The position numbers and the translations under genes are program-made. The notes beneath the pieces are model-generated. The model made no database searches. It saw nothing but the letters and a program-made list of their open reading frames with translations, and was not told the DNA's origin. A stretch of 64,000 bases of DNA from VRUE01 sp036265675. GTDB taxonomy: Bacteria; Actinomycetota; Thermoleophilia; Solirubrobacterales; 70-9. The stretch lies in NCBI GenBank assembly GCA_036265675.1, contig DATAOP010000062.1, forward strand, positions 1 through 64,000, read 5' to 3'. Shown here piece by piece: positions 7,148 through 15,358 of the stretch (its first letter is position 1; each line of letters begins with the position of its first letter).

Positions 7148-7422
7148 TGAAGATCCTCTTCACTCCCGTCAGCCTGGCGCTCGGCCTGATCGCCGGCCTC
7201 GTCGGCAAGAAGATCTTCGAAAAGCTCTGGGGGCTGATCGATGAGGAGGAGGCGCCGAGTCCCGAGCACCGCGAATTCTCCTGGCCGAAGCTGGTCGGCG
7301 CGCTGCTCGTCGAGGGCGCCATTTTCCGGCTCATCAAGGGGCTGACCGACCATGGCGCCCGCCGTGCCTTTGCCAAGACCACCGGCACCTGGCCCGGGGA
7401 GGAAGCGCCCGAGGCCGAGTAG
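7147..7422 (+). CDS. DUF4235 membrane protein
   Basis: A 91-aa protein. An N-terminal hydrophobic segment (ILFTPVSLALGLIAGLVGKK) leads to the conserved FEKLWGLID motif, a second weakly hydrophobic helix (LVGALLVEGAIFRLIKG) and the typical end of DUF4235 (ARRAFAKTTGTWPGEE). Function unknown; it is a common small inner-membrane protein in actinobacteria. It is coupled to the previous gene by TGATG overlap. Confidence 0.88.
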   Translation: MKILFTPVSLALGLIAGLVGKKIFEKLWGLIDEEEAPSPEHREFSWPKLVGALLVEGAIFRLIKGLTDHGARRAFAKTTGTWPGEEAPEAE

Positions 7423-7443
7423 CCCGGCCGACCGGCCGCGGAT

Positions 7444-7653
7444 TCATTTCAGATCCGCGTTCTGCTCCTCTGACGGCTGACGAGCCTTCGGTGGGGGGTC
7501 CCAGGCCCAGACGCCGGGAGGGTCACTGGCCGGGAACGATTCCTCTCCCATCCCATCGACATCGGCTGATGCGCTCCACGCGATCTGCTTCTTCGTCGCG
7601 GACTCCGATGAGCGGGATGTCGGGTTCTGAGGCGTGCCAACCACGATATCCAT
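7444..7653 (-). CDS. small protein with ESFPASDPP motif
   Basis: A 69-aa soluble protein whose second half carries GEESFPASDPPGVWAWDPPP, close to the E-E-S-F-P-A-S-D-x-P motif of a widespread family of tiny uncharacterised proteins. The start is uncertain: ATG 7653 has only a weak ribosome site (GGAAG), and the conserved motif would also fit a shorter protein. Function unknown. Confidence 0.6.
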   Translation of the reverse strand: MDIVVGTPQNPTSRSSESATKKQIAWSASADVDGMGEESFPASDPPGVWAWDPPPKARQPSEEQNADLK

Positions 7654-7731
7654 CTTCCGGGCCGACCCCCGGATCGAAAATGGGGCAAAAGTCCCATCGA
7701 CCCTACGGGCCCATGCCGCGATGCTGCTGGC

Positions 7732-8295
7732 ATGTCCATCTCAGCCCCACATCCCGAGTTCCGTGAAGACGAGCGCTTTCGCGCTCAGGACCCCGTGCCC
7801 CGCGTCATCCTCACCCGTGAGGGTGAGCGGGCGATGCTCGCCGAGCTGGATCGGCTACGCGAGCGCATGGACGGCGAGTTCACCGAGCGGCTGCGCGAAG
7901 CCCGAGACTTCGGCGGGTCGCACGAGAACGACGAATACCTCCAGATCCTCGAGGAGGAAGCGGTCGTGGCATCTCGGATCCGTCGTCTGGAGAACCTGCT
8001 GGCGTCGGCCGATGTCGTCGAGGACGATCACGATCGCGACGGAATCGCGGGGATCGGGTCGCTGGTCGAGGTGAAGAACACACGGTCGGGCGCCACCCGG
8101 AAGCACCGGATCGCCGGCGGCTTCGAGCCGGCCGAGCCGGGCGACGTCTCGGCGAACTCGCCGGTCGGCGAGGCCCTGCTCGGGCGAGCGCCGGGCGACG
8201 TCGTCGAGGTCGGGCTGCCGAGCGGGCGCAGGACCCGGCTCGAAGTCCTGGCCGTCGAGCCGGCGCCCGCTATGGCTCAACCAGACCCCGTTTGA
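7732..8295 (+). CDS. GreA/GreB-family transcription elongation factor
   Basis: A 187-aa protein. The N-terminal coiled coil (ILTREGERAMLAELDRLRER, about residues 25-100) carries an acidic tip DFGGSHENDEY, matching the D-x-S-E-N-x-E-Y element of GreA. The C-terminal FKBP-like half includes SANSPVGEALLGRAPGDVVEV, typical of Gre proteins. Such factors enter the RNA polymerase secondary channel and stimulate transcript cleavage; divergent Gre paralogues may instead be stress regulators. The tail overlaps the convergent response-regulator gene by 26 bp. The start could be a later GTG (VPRVILTREG). Confidence 0.88.
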   Translation: MSISAPHPEFREDERFRAQDPVPRVILTREGERAMLAELDRLRERMDGEFTERLREARDFGGSHENDEYLQILEEEAVVASRIRRLENLLASADVVEDDHDRDGIAGIGSLVEVKNTRSGATRKHRIAGGFEPAEPGDVSANSPVGEALLGRAPGDVVEVGLPSGRRTRLEVLAVEPAPAMAQPDPV

Positions 8296-8929
8296 TCGCG
8301 TACCGGGTCAGTTCGACCCGGTTTCGCATGCCGAGCTTCTCGAGGATGTTGTCGCGATGGCGGTTCACCGTGCTCGTGGCGATCACCAGGGTCTCGGCGA
8401 TCTCATCGCTGGTGAGCCCCTCGGCGATCAGCTTGGTGACCTCCAGCTCGCGGGGGGTGAGGGGGTCCGCCGGAGTCTCTTCTCCGCTGGCCGCCCGCTC
8501 CAGATAGTCCCTGACGAGCGCCGACGCCGCGGCCGGGTAGATGAACGGCTCACCGCGGAGCGCCGCACGGCAGGCCTCGATCAGGTCGTGGTTGGCGGCG
8601 GACTTGAGCACGTAGCCGGAGGCTCCGGCCTTGAGCGCCTCGAAGAAGTACTGCTCGGAGTCGTGGACCGAGAGCATCAGCGTGCGCAGCTCCGGCCGCC
8701 GCCGGCCGATCTCGGCCGCGACCTGGAGGCCGGTCAGGCGGGGCATCGAGACGTCCAGCACGGCGAGGTCGATGTCCTCCCGAAGCGCAAGCTCCAGGGC
8801 CTCGGCGCCGTCTCCGGCCTCGGCGACAACCCTCAGGTCGGGCGCCGACTCGAGCACGAGCTTCAGCCCGCTTCGAACCAGCTCGTGATCGTCGGCGAGA
8901 AGGATGCGCGCGGTCAGGGGAACCGGCAT
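8270..8929 (-). CDS. NarL/FixJ-family response regulator
   Basis: A 219-aa DNA-binding response regulator. The receiver domain has the acidic pair DD13-14, phosphoacceptor Asp59 in LAVLDVSMP and the conserved Lys in GYVLKSA. The C-terminal LuxR-type helix-turn-helix starts at LTPRELEVTKLIAEGLTSDE. It is encoded 3 bp downstream of the histidine kinase and pairs with it. No target gene is evident. Confidence 0.95.
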   Translation of the reverse strand: MPVPLTARILLADDHELVRSGLKLVLESAPDLRVVAEAGDGAEALELALREDIDLAVLDVSMPRLTGLQVAAEIGRRRPELRTLMLSVHDSEQYFFEALKAGASGYVLKSAANHDLIEACRAALRGEPFIYPAAASALVRDYLERAASGEETPADPLTPRELEVTKLIAEGLTSDEIAETLVIATSTVNRHRDNILEKLGMRNRVELTRYAIKRGLVEP

Positions 8930-8932
8930 CTC

Positions 8933-9931
8933 TCAGGCGCTCCTGCCGAGCGGGATCTCCAGGGCCACCGTGGTGCCGCCGCTCGGCCGGGGGCGGATCG
9001 AGAGGTGCCCCCCGACGAGCAGCGCCCGCTCCCGCATGCCCTCGATTCCGATCGTCTCACCGCTTGGATGCGGCGGGATTCCGATGCCGTCGTCGCTCAC
9101 CTCGAGTACGAGGCGGCCCGAGTCCTCGGCGAGGCGGATCAGACAGCTTCGTGCGCCGGAGTGGCGAAGGACGTTGGTCAGCGCCTCCTGGGCTATGCGG
9201 TAGACGACCAATTCGACGTCCTCGCCGAGCTCCGGCAGCTGCCCGGAGAGATTCCTTTCGATCCGGACGCCTCCCTGCTTGGCAGCGCGGGAGCTGAGCG
9301 CGATCAGCGCGTTCACGAGGCCCAGGTCGTCGAGCGCCTCGGGTCGAAGCTCGCGCGAGATCCGGCGGATCTCGTCGAGCGTCTGCTGGACCTGCCTCGC
9401 GATCGCGGTCAGCTGGGCGCGTTGCGCCTCGTCGCCCTCGGTAGCGGCCCGCTCGATCTGCAGGGCGACGGCGGTCAGCGTCTGGCCTGCCTCGTCGTGC
9501 AGGGCCTGGGCGACCCGCAGTCGCTCCCGCTCCTGGGCCAGGAGAGCCGCCCGCGCCCCCGCCCGCCGCTCGGTCAGCAGTCGCGCCAGCATCTGATTGA
9601 ACGCATCGGCGAGGGCGGCCAGCTCCGGCGTCTCGTCCTCAGGGTCGATCGTGATCTGCCTCTCCTCGGCCAGGTCGACGTCCTGGAGCTCGGCGGCGAA
9701 GCGGGTCAACGGCGCCAGCGTCCGCTGCACCCCGATGACGGTCACCCCCAGGAAGACGAGGAATGCCGCCACGAGGATCACCAGCTCGCCGGCACGGATC
9801 GGCGTGCTGACCGTCACCGGGGTGACGATCAGGAGCACCAGGATCAGCGCCAGGAGAGCCGTGCTCGGCAGCAGCGCCCGCTGGACGACACTCAGGCGTC
9901 GGCCACTCCGGTGAAACAGGGAACCCGCCAC
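8933..9931 (-). CDS. NarX-type sensor histidine kinase
   Basis: A 332-aa kinase. Two adjacent transmembrane helices (about residues 20-43 and 46-68) have almost no periplasmic loop, so it probably senses a membrane or cytoplasmic signal. A HAMP-like linker leads to a HisKA_3 dimerisation domain with phosphoacceptor His in AQALHDEAGQ, and a HATPase domain with the N box (AQEALTNVLRHS) and G box (VSDDGIGIPP). The response regulator follows in the same operon. Confidence 0.95.
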   Translation of the reverse strand: MAGSLFHRSGRRLSVVQRALLPSTALLALILVLLIVTPVTVSTPIRAGELVILVAAFLVFLGVTVIGVQRTLAPLTRFAAELQDVDLAEERQITIDPEDETPELAALADAFNQMLARLLTERRAGARAALLAQERERLRVAQALHDEAGQTLTAVALQIERAATEGDEAQRAQLTAIARQVQQTLDEIRRISRELRPEALDDLGLVNALIALSSRAAKQGGVRIERNLSGQLPELGEDVELVVYRIAQEALTNVLRHSGARSCLIRLAEDSGRLVLEVSDDGIGIPPHPSGETIGIEGMRERALLVGGHLSIRPRPSGGTTVALEIPLGRSA

Positions 9932-10045
9932 TCCTGAGCATCACAGCAAGTTCTCCCCGATTGGGCCTTTCGCCCCATGGCTCGAGCCTCGGAGCGATGC
10001 GACAGTGGTGCCATGGCCCCGGCACACGAACCGAGAGACGGGCCG

Positions 10046-10195
10046 ATGAGGTCGCTGGCGATTCGCGGCTGCTCCTGCACGCCGGCCTCGAACGCCGAGC
10101 TGACCGATTGGCTGCGAGGGAGGGTGGAGGAGCTGCGCGCGGAGGGCGCCCGAGATGCTGATCCGCCTCAGCCGGCTGGCGCAGGACCTGCCTGA
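10046..10195 (+). CDS. possible small protein, or 5' half of a frameshifted gene
   Basis: A 49-codon frame from ATG 10046, no clear ribosome site. It carries a plausible amphipathic stretch (NAELTDWLRGRVEELRAEGA), after which the better-looking protein sequence continues in another frame at 10155. The two halves could be overlapping genes or one frameshifted gene. No homologue is recognised. Confidence 0.25.
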   Translation: MRSLAIRGCSCTPASNAELTDWLRGRVEELRAEGARDADPPQPAGAGPA

Positions 10196-10346
10196 TGCCA
10201 CCATCGACGACGGCTGGCTGATCGAAGTCGAGCTGCCGCCAGATCGACAGCATCCGGACTCCGATTCCGTCAGATCGCTGATCGAGGAGACACTGGGCGA
10301 CATGCGGATCCTCGGCCTTGCGCCCACAGTTCTCGCCCCGGCATGA
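10155..10346 (+). CDS. small hypothetical protein
   Basis: A 63-aa frame with ATG 10155 behind a good ribosome site (GGAGGG at 10141-10146). The sequence looks like a folded soluble protein (RLAQDLPDATIDDGWLIEVELP), unlike the shadow frames around it. It may be the continuation of the frame at 10046-10195. No family is recognised. Confidence 0.4.
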   Translation: MLIRLSRLAQDLPDATIDDGWLIEVELPPDRQHPDSDSVRSLIEETLGDMRILGLAPTVLAPA

Positions 10347-10375
10347 GGAGCGGCCGTTCGGGGTAGGGGGCGGTC

Positions 10376-11278
10376 GTGAGCGCGACGATCGCCGCCCACG
10401 CCGGCGGGGCCGGCGAGGCGGTTGGCTGGAATGCCAACCCGCTGCTGATCGTCGCGGCGTTCGTGGTCGCGGCCGCCTACGCTCGCCGCGCCGCCCTGCT
10501 GCGCGCCGCCGGGCGGGGGATGCCGGTTTGGAAGCAGCTCAGCTTCTACCTCGGGGTCACGGTGTTCGCGCTGACCCTGGTCTCGCCGCTCGACAGCCTC
10601 GGCGAGTCCCGTCTCTTTTACGCCCACATGGCCCAGCACCTTGCGATGGGCGAACTCGCCCCGCTGCTGATCCTGCTCGGGCTCAACGGGCCGATGCTCC
10701 GCCCGCTGCTGGCCGTCGCCGCCGTCCGCCGCCTGCGCTGGGCACTCAATCCGCTCGTCGCGCTGCCGCTCTGGGTGATCAACCTCTACGGCTGGCACCT
10801 GCCGGTCCTCTACGAACTCGCTCTTCGCAACGACCTCATCCACGCCATCGAGCACCTCTCGTTCTTCACCGCCGGGATGCTGATGTGGGGCGCCCTGATC
10901 GAGCCGTTGCCCGGCCCGACCTGGTTCGGTTCGGGCGCCAAGGCGATCTACGTGCTGACGGTGCGGGCGCTCGGCTGCGCGATCCTCGGCAACATCCTGA
11001 TCTGGGCCGGCACGCCGTTCTACCCCTACTACCGCGGCGGCGAGGCGGTCTCCGGCATCGACCCGCTGATCGACCAGCAGATCGGCGGCGCGATCATGCT
11101 GGTCTGGGGCGCCGGGATCACCGTCCTCCTCTTCTCCTGGGTCTTCCTGCGCTGGCTGCGCGAGGCCGAGCTGCGTCAGAGGCTGCTCGACGCCGGCGAC
11201 GAGGAGCGGGTGGCTACTCGAGCTGCGCGGTTTGGACGGCGCGCTCCTGCTCTGCGTCGATCTCCTCGATCTCCCTGA
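10376..11278 (+). CDS. ctaG: cytochrome c oxidase assembly protein CtaG (caa3 type)
   Basis: Polytopic membrane protein of 300 aa from the caa3_CtaG family, needed for assembly of the copper-containing oxidase. About seven transmembrane helices are visible, with the family motifs FYAHMAQHLAMGELAPLL, NLYGWHLPVLYE and AIEHLSFFTAGMLMWG; the repeated histidines are likely metal or heme-assembly ligands. It faces the ctaCDE-qcrCAB operon and overlaps the end of qcrB by 65 bp. The GTG lies just downstream of a GGGTAG (10361-10366, GCAT 16 bases before), so a nearly leaderless stress-type transcript is possible. Confidence 0.92.
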   Translation: MSATIAAHAGGAGEAVGWNANPLLIVAAFVVAAAYARRAALLRAAGRGMPVWKQLSFYLGVTVFALTLVSPLDSLGESRLFYAHMAQHLAMGELAPLLILLGLNGPMLRPLLAVAAVRRLRWALNPLVALPLWVINLYGWHLPVLYELALRNDLIHAIEHLSFFTAGMLMWGALIEPLPGPTWFGSGAKAIYVLTVRALGCAILGNILIWAGTPFYPYYRGGEAVSGIDPLIDQQIGGAIMLVWGAGITVLLFSWVFLRWLREAELRQRLLDAGDEERVATRAARFGRRAPALRRSPRSP

Positions 11279-12563
11279 GCTCGTGGCAGACGCGCCAGGT
11301 GATCAGGCCGACGAGGATCGGCGCGAGGACGACTGCGATCCGGTAGCCCCAGATCTGGCCGATGTAGCTGACGCCGATGAAGACCAGCGCCCGGTCGCCG
11401 GAACCCGCCAGGAAGACGAGCACGACCCAGGTGAGGAAGCCGGCGCCGATCGCGGTCCGCACCGGGGCGTCGCGGGGCCGGTCGAGGACGTTGTGGAAGC
11501 GGCGGTCGCCGGTCACCCGCTGTTCCAGCCATGGCCAGGAGAGGAGCACGCCCATCACGATGAGCGGGAACAGCGCCCCGCCCCAGAACGGGTTCGGCAC
11601 CAGGGTCCGGTTCCAGACGACGACGTCGAAGCCGGGCATCAGCCGCAGCGCCCCGATCAGCCAGCCCAGGTACCAGTCCGGCTGCGCCCCGTTGGTCCCC
11701 GAGTAGACGTGGTAGGGGCCCCAGAGCCAAACCGGGTTGATCTGGATGAAGGCACCCATCAGGACCAGGACCGCGGCGACCGCGAGCATCAGGCCGAGTG
11801 AGCGCGGTGCCTGGCCGGGGAAGGCGGGAATGCCGATCACCTTGCGCTCGCTGTCGACGCGTTTGCGGCGGAACTGGGTGTGGTGGCGCGAGGCGACCAG
11901 CGCCAGGTGGGCGGCGAGCAGCCCCCCGATCAGGACCGGGAAAAGAAGGACGTGGGCGATGTACATCCGCGACCAGAAATCCGGATCGCCGGGGAAGGGG
12001 TGCCCCCAGATCAGCAGCGCCAGGTTGGGGCCGATCAAGGGGATCGACAGCGCGACGCCGTAGCCGATCGCAAGCCCCATGCCGGAGAGCAGGTCGTCGG
12101 CCAGCGAGTAGCCGAGGTATCCCTCGAGCAGAGCCGTGAACAGCATCAGGACGCCGATCGTGTAGGTCAGCTCGCGCGGCTTTCGGTAGGCGCCGGTGAA
12201 GAAGATGCGGATGACGTGGAGGACGATCGCGGCGACGAAGACGTTGGCCGCCCAGTGGTGGGTCTGGCGGATCAGCAGCCCCGCCTTCACTTCGAAGGAG
12301 ATCCGCATCACCGAGTCGTAGGCCTTGCTGACCTCCATCCCCTGCAGCGGTCGGTAGACGCCGTGGTAGATGACTTTGTCGGTGCTCGGCTCGAAGAAGA
12401 AGGTGAGGTAGATGCCGGTCGCGACGAGGACGACGAAGGCGTAGAGGGCCACCTCGCCGAGCAGGAACGACCAGTGGTCGGGGAACGTGTAGCGCAGCGT
12501 TTTGCGCAGCAGCGGGGCGGCGCCGCTGCGCTGGTCGAGGAAGCGGACCGTGCGGCGGATCAT
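11214..12563 (-). CDS. qcrB: cytochrome bc1 complex cytochrome b subunit
   Basis: Cytochrome b of menaquinol:cytochrome c reductase, 449 aa, with about eight transmembrane helices. Heme-ligand histidines are in RQTHHWAANVF (helix B) and in FPVLIGGLLAAHLALVASRHH (helix D). The Q-loop region (GTNGAQPDWYLGW) has PDWY where many enzymes have PEWY, as is common in actinobacteria. ATG 12563 overlaps the Rieske stop (ATGA). It is the last gene of the respiratory operon and converges on ctaG. Confidence 0.95.
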   Translation of the reverse strand: MIRRTVRFLDQRSGAAPLLRKTLRYTFPDHWSFLLGEVALYAFVVLVATGIYLTFFFEPSTDKVIYHGVYRPLQGMEVSKAYDSVMRISFEVKAGLLIRQTHHWAANVFVAAIVLHVIRIFFTGAYRKPRELTYTIGVLMLFTALLEGYLGYSLADDLLSGMGLAIGYGVALSIPLIGPNLALLIWGHPFPGDPDFWSRMYIAHVLLFPVLIGGLLAAHLALVASRHHTQFRRKRVDSERKVIGIPAFPGQAPRSLGLMLAVAAVLVLMGAFIQINPVWLWGPYHVYSGTNGAQPDWYLGWLIGALRLMPGFDVVVWNRTLVPNPFWGGALFPLIVMGVLLSWPWLEQRVTGDRRFHNVLDRPRDAPVRTAIGAGFLTWVVLVFLAGSGDRALVFIGVSYIGQIWGYRIAVVLAPILVGLITWRVCHELREIEEIDAEQERAVQTAQLE

Positions 12564-13549
12564 GCCGTCGGCCTTCGCGTCCGCACGCCCCAGAAGCCGG
12601 GGCCGACCGGCCCGGAGAAGTCGCCGGCGGCGCGCAGCTCGCCGGCGGAGTCGACCAGCAGCGGCAGCTGCGGCAGCGCCCGCCCCGCCGGGCCGAAGGT
12701 CACGTTGCCGCCGGTCGCCGGGTCGAAGGTCGAGTAGTGACAGGGACAGACGAGGGCCGGGCTCGGCTCGGCCGGGGCGAAGCGCGGCGTGCGGTAGAGC
12801 GCGATCGCACAGCCGGCGTGGGTGCAGATCTTCGAGTAGGCGACGATTCCGTCCGGGGCCCAGTCCGAGCGGTCGGACGGCAGCTCGAGTTCGCTCTTCT
12901 CGAGGCGGACGACGACCACCGGTGCGGCCAGCTCCTCGCGGTAGGCGCCCTCGGGGAATGCGGTGTAGAAGGTTTCGGTCTCGATCTCGCTCGCCTTCAG
13001 CGGCTTGCCGTCCTGATCGACGAGGCGGCGGTCCCGGTACCAGGGCGATTCGTAGAACGAGCTCGTGTCGAGCACCGGACCGAGCGAGGCGACCGGAACG
13101 ACCAGCGCCGCTCCAAGGGCGCCGCCCGCGGCTCCCGCGGCGCCGAGCAGCAGCCGGCGCCGGCTCAGCCGGCTTCCGGTCTCTTCGACCAACTGGCCGA
13201 TCTTCTCCTGCTCTTCGAAGTGCTCGGCTTCGGGGTAGGCCTCCTCGAGGTGCTCGGTCGGGACGACCTTCTCCCCGGCCAGGATCAGCGCCGCCGCGGC
13301 CAGGCCCAGGGAGCTGCCGAGGCAGAGGCCGAGCCACTGGGTCTCGTTCGACCAGTCGAGCGCGTAGACGACGATGAACATCACCGCGCACCCGGCTGCC
13401 CCCAGAAGCAGCAGGGCGACGATCAGCTCGGCGCGGCTGTCGCCGCCGCCGCTGTCCTCCAGCATCGGCTCGGGCCTGCGCCTGTCGCGCCCGGTCAGGA
13501 AGCCCCAGATCGCGAGCAGGACGACCGCGAGCTTGGTCCGCAGCCTCAC
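12560..13549 (-). CDS. qcrA: Rieske iron-sulfur subunit of cytochrome bc1
   Basis: A 329-aa [2Fe-2S] protein. Three N-terminal transmembrane segments (about residues 5-20, 42-65 and 72-95) are typical of actinobacterial QcrA; a SRRRLLLG stretch before the third hydrophobic region recalls a Tat signal. The Rieske domain carries both cluster-binding boxes, CTHAGC and CPCHYS. The GTG at 13549 was chosen because it overlaps the qcrC stop (GTGA) and starts at the first membrane helix. It transfers electrons from menaquinol to QcrC. Confidence 0.95.
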   Translation of the reverse strand: MRLRTKLAVVLLAIWGFLTGRDRRRPEPMLEDSGGGDSRAELIVALLLLGAAGCAVMFIVVYALDWSNETQWLGLCLGSSLGLAAAALILAGEKVVPTEHLEEAYPEAEHFEEQEKIGQLVEETGSRLSRRRLLLGAAGAAGGALGAALVVPVASLGPVLDTSSFYESPWYRDRRLVDQDGKPLKASEIETETFYTAFPEGAYREELAAPVVVVRLEKSELELPSDRSDWAPDGIVAYSKICTHAGCAIALYRTPRFAPAEPSPALVCPCHYSTFDPATGGNVTFGPAGRALPQLPLLVDSAGELRAAGDFSGPVGPGFWGVRTRRPTA

Positions 13550-14343
13550 GAGCCGAGCCTCCTGCCGATCACCATGCAGACCCCGACCAGCACCACGGCG
13601 GCGATCAGCCAGGCGACCATCCCCTCCGGCACCGGCCCGATGTGCCCGATCCCGAGCCCGCCCCGGTCTTCGGGGTGCTTGCTCGCCTGGACGTAGGCGA
13701 TGATCTTGTTCAGGTCGTCGTCGCTGATCTGGCTCTTCGGGAAGCGCGGCATCAGGAACGGGCCGATCCGGACCGCCTCGGCGATCTCGGTCGCGTCGGC
13801 GTGCTTGAGGGTGGGGACCTTGGCGCCGGTCACGTAACCGCCCTCGCCGACGATCTGGTGGCAACCGGCGCAGTGGTCGGTGAACAGCGACATTCCTTCG
13901 GTCTGGGCGCTGTGATCGGGTTCCGGTTCCGGTATCGGTGGGCCGCCGCCGAACGAGCCGACGTAGGCGGTGATCGCGCTGATCTCGCGGTCGTTGAAGA
14001 ACGGCCGCTGCCGTTCGGGCTGTTCGCCGGCGTGGTCGAGCGGCATCCGCCCGGTGCGCAGGTAGAAGTCGGGCGCCAGTTCGCCGACCCCGACCAGCGA
14101 CGGCCCCTGGGCGCTGATGTCGCCGACGCCACGGTTGTTCTCCACCGCCACACCTTCCCCCTGGGGGCCGTGACAGCTGGCGCAATTGGCGGCGTAGAGG
14201 CCGGCTCCGAGCCGCATCTGCCCCTGGTCGGCGCCCCCCGGCTGGTGGACGACGCCGCTCGGCGGCTGGGCGCTGGCCAGCGCCGCCGCCGCCAACCCGG
14301 TCACCAGGACGGCGGCGAGGAGGGCTTTGCCGCGTCCGCTCAT
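13546..14343 (-). CDS. qcrC: diheme cytochrome c subunit of cytochrome bc1
   Basis: A 265-aa protein. An N-terminal signal or membrane anchor (ALLAAVLVTGLAAAALA), two cytochrome c domains with CASCH (about residue 57) and CAGCH (about residue 160), and a C-terminal transmembrane helix (MVAWLIAAVVLVGVCMVIG). Methionine ligands are likely in TGRMPLDH and FLMPRFP. Diheme QcrC is the mark of the actinobacterial III-IV supercomplex, where it passes electrons directly to CtaC. ATGA overlap with the upstream gene; GTGA overlap with qcrA. Confidence 0.95.
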   Translation of the reverse strand: MSGRGKALLAAVLVTGLAAAALASAQPPSGVVHQPGGADQGQMRLGAGLYAANCASCHGPQGEGVAVENNRGVGDISAQGPSLVGVGELAPDFYLRTGRMPLDHAGEQPERQRPFFNDREISAITAYVGSFGGGPPIPEPEPDHSAQTEGMSLFTDHCAGCHQIVGEGGYVTGAKVPTLKHADATEIAEAVRIGPFLMPRFPKSQISDDDLNKIIAYVQASKHPEDRGGLGIGHIGPVPEGMVAWLIAAVVLVGVCMVIGRRLGS

Positions 14344-14741
14344 GACTGATTGCAGACGGAGAAGGTCAGGATCCCGGCGGTGCTCATTGCGATCAGGACC
14401 AGGAACAGGAACGAGACGGCAAGGCCGACGATCGCGAGGAAGGCGACCCGCCCGGCGGGCGGGGGCGCGTGGAAGTCGTCGTAGGTCCGATAGATCGAAA
14501 CCGCCACCGCCGCGGCGCCGCCGCCGACGGCGAGCGCGACGCCGCCGATGACGATGCCCCAGATCGTCAGCGAGATCCCCCACGGGCCGCCGGCCGGGCT
14601 GCACTTCGCTTCCGAGAGCCAGTAGCCGACCCCCATCTGCAGGACCCAGGCCGCCGGAGCCCCGAGGACGGCGTACCAGAGGGACAGCGAGGCCGGCGAG
14701 GTGGGCGGGACCCGGTCGAGTATCGCCTGCGGAACCTTCAT
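14340..14741 (-). CDS. uncharacterised membrane protein of the respiratory operon
   Basis: A 133-aa protein with three to four transmembrane helices (about residues 20-42, 55-85 and 100-125) and a Cys-containing loop SEAKCSPAGGPWG. It overlaps both neighbours by 4 bp (ctaE upstream, qcrC downstream), so it is made together with the oxidase and bc1 subunits. Its length and membrane nature suggest a small accessory subunit of the supercomplex, but no known subunit is recognised. Function inferred from position only. Confidence 0.75.
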   Translation of the reverse strand: MKVPQAILDRVPPTSPASLSLWYAVLGAPAAWVLQMGVGYWLSEAKCSPAGGPWGISLTIWGIVIGGVALAVGGGAAAVAVSIYRTYDDFHAPPPAGRVAFLAIVGLAVSFLFLVLIAMSTAGILTFSVCNQS

Positions 14742-15358
14742 AGCGACGGGTAGAGCTGGGTGAGGACGACCGCGACCGCCGCGATCGAGACGAAGTACCA
14801 GTAGATCGCGGTGACGCGGAGGGCGATCAGCCGGTAGTTGGTGATGCCGCGGGCCAGCTTCCAGAGCAGCCAGACGTCGAGCAGGAGCCCCACCGCGACA
14901 TGGGCGTGATGCGTGCCGAGCAGGGTGAAGTAGATCGAGCCGTAGGCGTTGTCGCTCGGCGAGAACTTGCCGAGATCATCGGCGAAGAGCCAGATCTGAA
15001 GCCCGAGATAGGTCGCCTGGACGGCGAACGCCAGGGCCAGCCACCACCAGGCGCGCCCGGGCGCGCCGCGCTTCGCCGCCCGGACGGCGAGGAAGACCGG
15101 CCCGCAGGTGGCGACGAGCATCGCCGTGAAGACCAGCGGCAGGGTGACCGAGGGCTTCTCGATCCCGCCAATCGGCCATTCGGTGTTTTCGAAGCGCAGG
15201 TAGAAATAGGTGGCGATCAGGCAGCTGAAGAGGGTGGCCTCGGTGGCGATCAGGAGCGCCATTCCCCACCAGCCGCTCGGTTGCGCGCGCCGCCTCTGGG
15301 CGACCCGGGCGACCGCGCCGGCGCCGGTGGCCTCCATGCTGCGGGGGATCTCGCTCAT
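14738..15358 (-). CDS. ctaE: cytochrome c oxidase subunit III
   Basis: A 206-aa protein with five transmembrane helices, the short bacterial form. Recognisable motifs are GMALLIATEATLFSCLIATYF (start of helix I, with the conserved Glu), LGTHHAHVAVGLLLD, and the C-terminal TAIYWYFVSIAAVAV with the conserved W-Y/H-F-V-D-like end. Start chosen at ATG 15358, overlapping the ctaD stop. It stabilises the CtaC/CtaD core. Confidence 0.95.
   Translation of the reverse strand: MSEIPRSMEATGAGAVARVAQRRRAQPSGWWGMALLIATEATLFSCLIATYFYLRFENTEWPIGGIEKPSVTLPLVFTAMLVATCGPVFLAVRAAKRGAPGRAWWWLALAFAVQATYLGLQIWLFADDLGKFSPSDNAYGSIYFTLLGTHHAHVAVGLLLDVWLLWKLARGITNYRLIALRVTAIYWYFVSIAAVAVVLTQLYPSL

Noticed and set aside
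8357..9937. 526-codon open frame on the plus strand
   Set aside because: Antisense to the two-component system genes, whose motifs are complete.
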